Positions 7,344 to 13,858 of a stretch of 64,000 nt of DNA are shown here, piece by piece. The translations under genes were made by a program, and so were the position numbers. Each line of letters starts with the position of its first letter. Within the stretch, counting starts at the first letter, position 1. Source of the DNA: Alphaproteobacteria bacterium (GTDB lineage Bacteria > Myxococcota_A > UBA796 > UBA2385); NCBI GenBank assembly GCA_020632755.1, contig JACKEY010000013.1:62001-126000 (forward strand), in the 5' to 3' direction. The notes below the pieces were generated by a model that was not told the origin of the DNA, did not search any database, and was given only the letters and a program-made list of their open reading frames with translations.

Positions 7344-9233
7344 TCAGGTCGAGGCGGCGGCCGGACCGGGCACCCGCAGCTCGCCGTCGCGACGGGTGAT
7401 GCCGCGGGCGTCGAGCCACTCCAGCAAGGGGATGGCGTGTTTGCGCGAGAGCCCGGTGAGGTCCTTGAAGGCGCCGGGGGTCAGGCTGCCCTCGGCCGCG
7501 AGCTGCGCCCGGACGTCGGCGACCAGCGCGTCCAGGCAGTCCGCGTGCACGCTGGTCTGGCCGACGCGGTGCAGCCGACCGGCGGCGACCAGGTGCATCG
7601 TCGCGTCGGCGTCCCGGGACAGCAGCTCGCGGGTCGGTACCCCCTGCAGGCCCCCCAGGCGGGCGTCGCGCAGCAGCCCGTCCAGGACGTGCTGCTGGTC
7701 GGCATCCGGACGCACGGCGAAGTCGGGCCGCCGCAGCACGGGGCCCTCCAGCACCACGTCGCCGGCCCGGGCCGCCTGCTCGACCACCGCGTCGAAGGCG
7801 GCAGCGGACAGGTGGGCCAGGCGCCCGCGGTGCAGATCCCGGCGGGGCGCTCCTGGGGTCAGGGGTCGGTCCCGGTGCCAGGCGTCGAGCGCCGCCCCCA
7901 GGGCGTCCTGCAGGACTGCGGCGCGATCGGGATGCACGACGCGGTCGCCGAGTCGCACGCCGGACAGCCCCAGCATCGCGGCGCGCGCCGGCGCCATGCC
8001 GTCGTCGCCGGTCCGCTCCAGCAGCACGGTCCGGTCCCCGGCCTGAAGCGCGCGCAGCTCGGCGGCGACCCGTGGACGGTCGCGCTTCCGGGCCCGCGGG
8101 GCGTCGGGATCCAGCACCACGCCGCCTCCCAGGGTGGTCAGCGGGCTCTCGCGGCGGACGACGAAGCGGTCGCCGGGCAGCAACACGAGGGGCGCTTCGG
8201 CCCGCAGCTGGACCAGGTGCACGCCGCGGCCGTCCAGGGTGTCGGGCCCGCCGTCGAACACCAGGCCGCCGATCCGGTCGATGACGGCCATCACCTCGGT
8301 CGTGCCGGCCAGCACCCGCACGCGGCTGCCGCTGTCGAGCGGTGGCGCGTCGGGCAGCCAGGTGCAGGTGGCGTCGAACATGCGCGTGGTGTCGAGCTCG
8401 TCGGCCCGGCAGACCACCTGGCCGCGGTGCAGATCGTCGCGCTCGACGCCCGCCAGGTTCAGCGCCGTGCGCCGGCCCGCCTCGCTGCGGGGCTGCGGCT
8501 CGCCGTGCACCTGGAGCCCGCGCACCCGCGCCCGGATGCCGGCGGGCAGGACCACGACCTCCTCGCCGTCGACGACCCGGCCGCTGCGCAGCGTGCCGGT
8601 GACCACGGTGCCGAAGCCCTGCTGCACGAAGGCGCGGTCGATGGGCAGCCTCAGCGGGCCATCATCCCCGTGCAGGCCACTCGGGGCGGCCTTCTCGGGC
8701 AGGGACGCCAGCGCCGCTCGCAGCGCGTCCAGGCCCTGCGGCGCGCCGCCCGGCGGCAGGCCGACCGGCAGCACCGGCGCCCCCTGCAGGAAGGTGCCCG
8801 CCACGGTGTCTTCGATGTCCATCGCCGCAAGCTCGAGCATCTCCTCGTCCACCAGGTCGGCCATGGTCAGCACGACCAGCCCGGTGCGCACCCCGAGCAG
8901 CTGCAGGATCGCCAGGTGCTCTCGGGTCTGCGGCATCGCACCCTCGACCGCGGACACACAGAGCATGACGGCGTCCAGGCCGGTGGCGCCGGCGATCATG
9001 GTGCGGATCAGCCGCTCGTGGCCGGGGACATCGACGAAGGACAGGCGCCGGCTGCCGGCGTCGCCCTGCAGGTCCAGGTGGGTGAAGCCCAGCGCGATGG
9101 TGATGCCGCGGGCCTGCTCTTCGGGCAGGCGGTCCAGGTCGACGCCGGTCAGCGCCCGCAACAGGGTCGTCTTGCCGTGATCGATGTGTCCGGCGGTGCC
9201 GACGACGAGGGGGCGGGGCGGGGCGGTCGAGAT
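7344..9233 (-). CDS. selB: Selenocysteine-specific elongation factor SelB
   Basis: SelB is a GTPase that delivers Sec-tRNA to recoded UGA codons. The frame carries GTAGHIDHGKT (G1), RGIT (G2), DVPGHE (G3), domain II/III beta barrels and C-terminal winged-helix repeats for the SECIS hairpin. No ATG, GTG or TTG lies in frame before the P-loop; the first TTG (9161) is after it. The best start is ATC at 9231-9233, with GGGAG five bases upstream, giving 629 residues and an N terminus of MSTAPPRPLVVGTAG type; E. coli SelB has 614. A CTG at 9281 or a one-base error in the C-rich run near 9210-9220 (which would join the ATG at 9294) are alternatives. The G4 motif reads TMAD instead of the usual TKAD. 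The gene implies selenoprotein synthesis; selA, selC and selD are not here. Confidence 0.88.
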   Translation of the reverse strand: MSTAPPRPLVVGTAGHIDHGKTTLLRALTGVDLDRLPEEQARGITIALGFTHLDLQGDAGSRRLSFVDVPGHERLIRTMIAGATGLDAVMLCVSAVEGAMPQTREHLAILQLLGVRTGLVVLTMADLVDEEMLELAAMDIEDTVAGTFLQGAPVLPVGLPPGGAPQGLDALRAALASLPEKAAPSGLHGDDGPLRLPIDRAFVQQGFGTVVTGTLRSGRVVDGEEVVVLPAGIRARVRGLQVHGEPQPRSEAGRRTALNLAGVERDDLHRGQVVCRADELDTTRMFDATCTWLPDAPPLDSGSRVRVLAGTTEVMAVIDRIGGLVFDGGPDTLDGRGVHLVQLRAEAPLVLLPGDRFVVRRESPLTTLGGGVVLDPDAPRARKRDRPRVAAELRALQAGDRTVLLERTGDDGMAPARAAMLGLSGVRLGDRVVHPDRAAVLQDALGAALDAWHRDRPLTPGAPRRDLHRGRLAHLSAAAFDAVVEQAARAGDVVLEGPVLRRPDFAVRPDADQQHVLDGLLRDARLGGLQGVPTRELLSRDADATMHLVAAGRLHRVGQTSVHADCLDALVADVRAQLAAEGSLTPGAFKDLTGLSRKHAIPLLEWLDARGITRRDGELRVPGPAAAST

Positions 9234-9298
9234 GCGGGCTCCCGGGCGAGCGGTGCAGGGCGCGACAGGGTAGCCTGTCAGCGTCCCAGGGCATTGTC

Positions 9299-9823
9299 GT
9301 GAGTGATTCCTCCTCCCCGTCCTCGATGTCGGGCGCCTTCTCGGGCGCGCGCGCTCCGGTGGCCGAGCTCCAGGACGTGTTCGAGCTCGAGCTCCGTGGC
9401 GACGGCGGTGGGGTGCGCGGCTTGTACGACGTCTACCGGCTGCGGGGCATGATCTACCGGGGCGAGCTGGGTCCGGACGCCAAGGTGCGCCTGCCGGCTC
9501 CCGGCTCGGCCTGGCCCGGCGACCCTCGAAAGGCGGGCGCCTGGCACTGGATCTCCCAGGTCGACGCCCTGCGCGAGGTCCTGGAGCTGATGGGCAAGGA
9601 CCCCGAGCCGCCGACCTCGGAACACCGCATCGCGGGCTGGCAGGCCAGCGCCGAAGAAGACGCGGACACCGGCCCTTCGGCCACGACCGCCAGCCAGGTG
9701 CTCACCACCGAGCTGCGGACCTCGCGCCGGTCGGCCACGCGCGTCAACCTCAAGCACGTGCTGATCGGCACGACCCTGCTGGTGCTCGTCCTGGTCGTCG
9801 TCGGGCTGGTGCTCATCAGCTGA
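9299..9823 (+). CDS. Tail-anchored protein of unknown function
   Basis: The protein has 174 residues and a GTG start. It has no signal peptide, a low-complexity Ser-rich first 18 residues, a compact region of about 100 residues (ELQDVFELEL, YRLRGMIYRGEL) and one strongly hydrophobic segment at the very C terminus (VLIGTTLLVLVLVVVGLVL), so it should be a cytoplasmic domain anchored in the inner membrane by its tail. The central part, with YRGELGPDAKVRLPAPG, could be a small GYF/SH3-like domain, but I cannot assign a family. It is divergent from selB with about 65 bases between them, so the promoters must overlap or lie very close. Confidence 0.7.
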   Translation: MSDSSSPSSMSGAFSGARAPVAELQDVFELELRGDGGGVRGLYDVYRLRGMIYRGELGPDAKVRLPAPGSAWPGDPRKAGAWHWISQVDALREVLELMGKDPEPPTSEHRIAGWQASAEEDADTGPSATTASQVLTTELRTSRRSATRVNLKHVLIGTTLLVLVLVVVGLVLIS

Positions 9824-9860
9824 GCGCGTCGGGCAGTGCGTCCGCGCCGGGCACCGCTGT

Positions 9861-10826
9861 TCAGCGGCCGGTCAGCCGCCGGAACACCTCTTCGAGGTTC
9901 GTCTTCTCGCGGCCGAGCTCGACGATCTCGAGCCCGCGGGCCACCGCCAGCCGGAACAGCTCCTGGCGCAGGTCCGACGCGGCCAGCAGCTCGAAGGACG
10001 ACCAGCCGGGGCGCTCGGCCTCGACCCGCGACAGCTGCCGCACGCCGGGCAGGGCTTGCAGCGCCTCGGCCAGCTCGTCCCGGTCGGGGTCGACCTTGCC
10101 GGGGGCGAAGGTGACCTGCAGCAGCAGGCCGCCGGCCTCGCGGGCGGTGATCTCGGCGGTGCGGCCGTCGGCCACCAGCTGGCCCTGGTGGATGATGATC
10201 ACCCGGTCGCAGGTGGCCTGGACCTCGCTGAGGATGTGGGTGCTCAGCAGCACGGTGCGCTTCCGGCCGATGTCGCGGATCAGGTTGCGGATCTCGACGA
10301 TCTGGTTCGGGTCCAGGCCGGTGGTCGGCTCGTCGAGCACCAGGATCGGCGGCTCGTGCAGCAGGGCCTGGGCCAGGCCCACGCGCTGGCGGTAGCCCTT
10401 GGACAGCTCGCCGACCTGCTGGCCCAGGCGCTCCTGGATGCCACAGCGCTCGGCGGCCTTGTCGATGGCGCGGGCACGCTCGCTCTCGCCGAGGCCGCGC
10501 ACGCGCCCGACGTAGTCCAGGTAGTCGCGCACCCGCATGTCGGTGTACAGCGGCGCGTTCTCGGGCAGGTAGCCGAGCAGCCGCCGCGCGGCGGTCGGTT
10601 CCGTCAGCACGTCGTGGCCCTGGATCCGGGCCGCCCCACCGGTCGGCGCGATGTACCCGGTCAGGCACTTCATGGCGGTGGACTTGCCGGCGCCGTTGGG
10701 GCCCAGGAAGCCCACGACCTCGCCGTGATCGATGCGGAAGGAGACGCCGCGCAGGGCCTGCAGGCTGCCGTAGTGCTTCTGCAGGTCGACGACCTCGATG
10801 GCGCCGGGAGGGGGAGTGCTGGACAT
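9861..10826 (-). CDS. ABC transporter ATP-binding protein (GldA/DrrA-like)
   Basis: The protein has 321 residues: Walker A GPNGAGKST near 44-52, Q-loop region LPENAPL, signature LSKGYRQRVG, Walker B ILVLDEPTTGLD and switch His in STHIL. It has the C-terminal extension of about 90 residues typical of DrrA/GldA-type ATPases that pair with ABC-2 permeases. The sequence LPENAPLYTDMRVRDYLDYV is like gliding-motility-type and copper-efflux-type members. No permease gene lies next to it in this window, because it is flanked by a convergent gene and a divergent ttcA; the partner must be elsewhere. The exported substrate cannot be inferred. Confidence 0.9.
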   Translation of the reverse strand: MSSTPPPGAIEVVDLQKHYGSLQALRGVSFRIDHGEVVGFLGPNGAGKSTAMKCLTGYIAPTGGAARIQGHDVLTEPTAARRLLGYLPENAPLYTDMRVRDYLDYVGRVRGLGESERARAIDKAAERCGIQERLGQQVGELSKGYRQRVGLAQALLHEPPILVLDEPTTGLDPNQIVEIRNLIRDIGRKRTVLLSTHILSEVQATCDRVIIIHQGQLVADGRTAEITAREAGGLLLQVTFAPGKVDPDRDELAEALQALPGVRQLSRVEAERPGWSSFELLAASDLRQELFRLAVARGLEIVELGREKTNLEEVFRRLTGR

Positions 10827-10861
10827 GGCCCCGGCCTATCGGGTGGCTTTCCTGCTGACGA

Positions 10862-10881
10862 GGGGCCCGTTATCGGGCCCC
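10862..10881. promoter_or_regulatory. Perfect hairpin between divergent genes
   Basis: An 8-base-pair perfect stem (GGGGCCCG with CGGGCCCC, loop TTAT) lies in the 93-base gap between the divergent ABC ATPase and ttcA starts. It would be in the 5' leader of one or both transcripts, or act as a symmetric protein-binding site. No T-run follows. Confidence 0.5.
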
Positions 10882-10919
10882 ATCGCCGCTCCCGGGGGTG
10901 GGAGGGGCCGGAGGACGGG

Positions 10920-11846
10920 ATGCAGCTGCACGAGGACGGGACGCCGCAGGAAGGCGCAGAGCAGGAGGCGACGCAGCAGGATGGCGCCGCGGATGCCGAG
11001 CGCAAGCGCCTCGAGCACCGCCTGTTGCGGCGCGTCGCCCAGGCCAGCCAGGAGTTCGGCCTCATCGAGCCGGGCGACCGGATCATGGCCTGCATGTCCG
11101 GCGGCAAGGACTCCTACGTCATGGTGCACCTGCTCCAGCAGATCCAGCGGCGAGTGCCCTTCTCCTTCGAGATCGTCTGCGTGAACCTGGACCAGGGGCA
11201 CCCCGGCTACCCCGGCCACCTGCTCGAGGAGTGGCTGCAGGCCCAGGGGCTCGAGCACCGCATGCTCGCCCACGACACCTACAGCATCGTGAAGGAGAAG
11301 CTGCCCGAAGGCGCGACCTACTGCTCGCTCTGCAGCCGGCTGCGCCGCGGCATCCTCTACAACGCCGCCGTCGAGCTCGGCTGCAACAAGCTCGCCCTCG
11401 GTCACCACAAGGACGACATCATCGAGACCCTGATGCTGAACCTGCTCTACGCGGGCCAGCTCAAGGCGATGCCGCCCAAGCTGGTCTCGGACGACGGCCG
11501 CAACACCATCATCCGGCCCCTCGCCTTCTGCGACGAGGCCGAGGTCGCCCGCCTGTCCGAGCTCGTGTCCTTCCCGATCATCCCCTGCGATCTGTGCGGC
11601 TCGCAGGAGCACCTGCAGCGCAAGAAGGTCAAGGCGCTGCTGGCCGGGCTGCATGCCGACAACGACAAGGTCAAGGGCAACATCTTCGCGGCCCTCGGCA
11701 ACGTCCGGCCCAGCCACCTGCTCGACAAGGACATGCGGGTCGCGGCGGGCCTGGACCCGCTGTCTGGCGCGCCGACCTCCGAGACGGGCGAAGCCGCCGG
11801 GGGCACCGGCGGCTTCATGGACGAGCTGGAGAGCGCGCTGCGCTGA
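10920..11846 (+). CDS. ttcA: tRNA 2-thiocytidine(32) synthetase TtcA
   Basis: TtcA is an ATP-dependent, iron-sulphur-containing enzyme that thiolates cytidine 32 of certain tRNAs in the cytoplasm. The 308-residue protein shows the PP-loop SGGKDS, the first Cys pair CSLCSRLRRG and the second PCDLCGSQ, in the usual order and spacing, plus GHHKDDIIET. The ATG start is preceded by GGAGGA. The frame is open upstream to 10056, but that region is antisense to the ABC gene. The first 40 residues are an acidic Gln/Glu-rich extension not normal for the family, and the C-terminal 40 residues are a Gly/Thr-rich tail. It is divergent from the ABC ATPase. Confidence 0.95.
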   Translation: MQLHEDGTPQEGAEQEATQQDGAADAERKRLEHRLLRRVAQASQEFGLIEPGDRIMACMSGGKDSYVMVHLLQQIQRRVPFSFEIVCVNLDQGHPGYPGHLLEEWLQAQGLEHRMLAHDTYSIVKEKLPEGATYCSLCSRLRRGILYNAAVELGCNKLALGHHKDDIIETLMLNLLYAGQLKAMPPKLVSDDGRNTIIRPLAFCDEAEVARLSELVSFPIIPCDLCGSQEHLQRKKVKALLAGLHADNDKVKGNIFAALGNVRPSHLLDKDMRVAAGLDPLSGAPTSETGEAAGGTGGFMDELESALR

Positions 11847-11877
11847 TCGCGCGAGCGCGTCGCCCTCCTCACCGCTC

Positions 11878-11892
11878 GGTCAGGGGCTGACC
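11878..11892. terminator. Possible weak terminator hairpin
   Basis: GGTCAG and CTGACC form a 6-base-pair stem with loop GGG at the convergent ends of ttcA and the stalked lipoprotein; the stem includes the latter's stop codon. The position fits a terminator, but the stem is short. Confidence 0.35.
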
Positions 11893-13805
11893 CACTCGAG
11901 CTCGATGGTGTACGGCTTCTCGCCGGCCGGGCCGGTCCAGGCCTCGACGCTCACGATGTAGCTCTTGCCCGGCTCGAAGGTGATGCCGAAGTCGCCGCCG
12001 GCCGAGAAGCTCTCGGGACCGCCGTCGACGTCGCCTACGACGTAGCCGGCGGCGATGGCTTCCTGATCGGAGTTCAGGATGTACACGTCGAGGTTGGTGG
12101 CCGCGTCGTACCAGTACAGGGTGACCAGGCAGCCCAGGTCCTCCGGCACGGTGATGAGGTAGCCCTCGTTCTCGTTGTTGTACTGCGGGTTGTCGATGGA
12201 GAAGGTCATCGAGCCTTCGATGACGTCGACGAAGCCCGCGCCGGTCGCGATCGGCAGGGCCAGCGGCGCGTCGGAGGCGCCGTCGCCTTCTTCGACGAAG
12301 GTCCAGCCGTAGACCTTGGGGGAGAGGTCGTCGATCTGGATGACGCCGTCGACCACGGTGTGCTCGCCCGTGACCTCCGCGAAGACCATCTCGGAGCTGT
12401 AGAGCGTGCCGCCGGGGATGCTGCCGTGCAGCGTGCTGAAGGTGCCGGCCATCAGGTAGACGCTGTTGACGCCTTCGTTGACGTGGTTCTCGGGGATGAT
12501 CTCCTCGGCCCCTTCGTCGCCGTCGGTGCCGCCGTCGCCGGTGCCGCCATCGCCGGTGCCGCCGTCGCCCGTGCCGCCGTCGCCGCCGCTGTCGGCGCCG
12601 CCGTCGTCGCCGGTGCCGCTGTCGGCGCCGCCGTCATCGCCGGTGCCGCTGTCGGCGCCGCCGTCATCGCCGGTGCCGCTGTCGGCGCCGCCGTCGGTGC
12701 CGGTGCCGCTGTCGGCGCCGCCGTCGGTGGACCCACTGTCGGTGCCGCCGTCGGTGGACCCACTGTCGGTGGCGCCGCTGTCGGTGGTCCCGCTGTCGGT
12801 GGTCCCGCTGTCGGGGGGCAGGTCCAGGCCGACGGTGGCCCGGTTGGCGCGGGCCAGGCGGGCGGACTCGGCCGAGCCGTCGGCGTCGCCGGAGGTGCCG
12901 CCGGTGGCGTCTTCGCCCGAGATGCTGTCCTGGCACTCGGTGTCGCCGGGATCGCAGGCCACGACGCGCTTGAGGCCTTCCATCAGGATGTAGTTGCCGG
13001 TCCAGGTCTTCGTCGTGTCGTCGAAGGTCCAGCCATAGGCGCTGCCGCCGCCGACGGGGTTGCCCCGGTCGGTGGGGTCACCGCTCATGTAGGCGCCGAT
13101 CACGATGTCGCCGTCGCCGGGCTCGACACCGCTGATGTCGAAGCTGTAGGTGCCGTCGCCCTGGCCGTCGCCGCGGACCGCGGTGACGCGGATGCCCAGC
13201 TGGGTGCCCGCAGGCACGCCGTCTTCGGCGTAGGGGCTGTCGCTACCGGCGCCGGCCGTGCTGACCGACACGTCCTCGGCCCAGTCGAAGCTCAGCTCGC
13301 CGCCGGTGAGCTCGTCGTCGAAGGTGGCGTAGACGTGGTAGTCGGTGACGATCTCGCCGTCCTCGACCCGCTCTTCGGTCCAGGCGGGATCGATGATCTC
13401 GACCTTGTAGGACACGGTGTCGCGGAACCGGGGCGACTCGCCGTCCAGCAGCTCGTCGCGGCTCGGCATGTACAGCTCGGTGCCCGTCTCCCACCGGAAG
13501 GTCAGGGTCGGCCGGCCGGCGGCGTCCATCTTCAGCAGGTAGGCGTCGACGTCGGCGCCTTCGGTGTCGGGCGTGTCGGCGAACTCGCGGGCCGAGCCGG
13601 TCACGGTCATGTACCGGTAGGTGACCACCGGGAGCTCGACCAGGCCGGCGTCGTTGGGGCCGCCGCGGCCGTCGCCGCCTTCGTCGGCGGTGGCGGGCAG
13701 GATCTGCACGGTGCCCGAGAGCACGGTGCGATCGATGTCCTTCTCGTGGCCACAGGCGGCCAGCAGGCCGGGCAGGGCGAGCAGCAGCAGGCGAGAGCTG
13801 GGCAT
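11880..13805 (-). CDS. Lipoprotein with long Asp/Ser/Gly/Thr stalk
   Basis: The protein has 641 residues. The start is the ATG at 13803-13805, giving the signal MPSSRLLLLALPGLLAACG with a clear lipobox. The frame continues to 13859 without support. An N-terminal region of about 320 residues with beta-rich sequence is followed by a stalk of about 100 residues made of DSGTT, STDGG and GADSGTGDDG repeats. A C-terminal domain of about 190 residues follows, in which SIDNPQYNNENEGYLITVPEDLGCLVTLYWYD-type sequence and a late YIVSVEAWTGPAGEKPYTIELEW-type ending resemble a pre-peptidase C-terminal (PPC-like) beta sandwich. It lies 53 bases downstream of the TonB-dependent receptor on the same strand, so it may be its surface partner; this is inferred from position only. 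Confidence 0.82.
   Translation of the reverse strand: MPSSRLLLLALPGLLAACGHEKDIDRTVLSGTVQILPATADEGGDGRGGPNDAGLVELPVVTYRYMTVTGSAREFADTPDTEGADVDAYLLKMDAAGRPTLTFRWETGTELYMPSRDELLDGESPRFRDTVSYKVEIIDPAWTEERVEDGEIVTDYHVYATFDDELTGGELSFDWAEDVSVSTAGAGSDSPYAEDGVPAGTQLGIRVTAVRGDGQGDGTYSFDISGVEPGDGDIVIGAYMSGDPTDRGNPVGGGSAYGWTFDDTTKTWTGNYILMEGLKRVVACDPGDTECQDSISGEDATGGTSGDADGSAESARLARANRATVGLDLPPDSGTTDSGTTDSGATDSGSTDGGTDSGSTDGGADSGTGTDGGADSGTGDDGGADSGTGDDGGADSGTGDDGGADSGGDGGTGDGGTGDGGTGDGGTDGDEGAEEIIPENHVNEGVNSVYLMAGTFSTLHGSIPGGTLYSSEMVFAEVTGEHTVVDGVIQIDDLSPKVYGWTFVEEGDGASDAPLALPIATGAGFVDVIEGSMTFSIDNPQYNNENEGYLITVPEDLGCLVTLYWYDAATNLDVYILNSDQEAIAAGYVVGDVDGGPESFSAGGDFGITFEPGKSYIVSVEAWTGPAGEKPYTIELEWVSP
12520..12816 (-). 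repeat. Minisatellite coding the DSG/TDGG stalk
   Basis: Short tandem repeats run inside the lipoprotein gene. About four near-identical 30-base units (coding GADSGTGDDG) lie near 12597-12717, flanked by 15-base DSGTT/DSGST units and 12-base GDGGT units. All keep frame. Exact repeats of this kind can change copy number by slippage, altering stalk length. Confidence 0.85.
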
Positions 13806-13858
13806 GGTGCGGTTCTCCGCAGGGAGCGTGCGATCGTGGTTCTGGAGGAAGGGGCGCA

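Noticed and set aside
8662..9294. A 210-codon minus frame starting at ATG 9294
   Set aside because: It is shifted by one base relative to SelB and has Arg/Pro-rich shadow composition. It is kept only as a hint of a possible read error before the SelB P-loop.
6753..9302. An 849-codon open frame on the + strand over the PEGA gene and selB
   Set aside because: It is antisense to PEGA and SelB motifs, and its composition is that of a GC-rich shadow frame.
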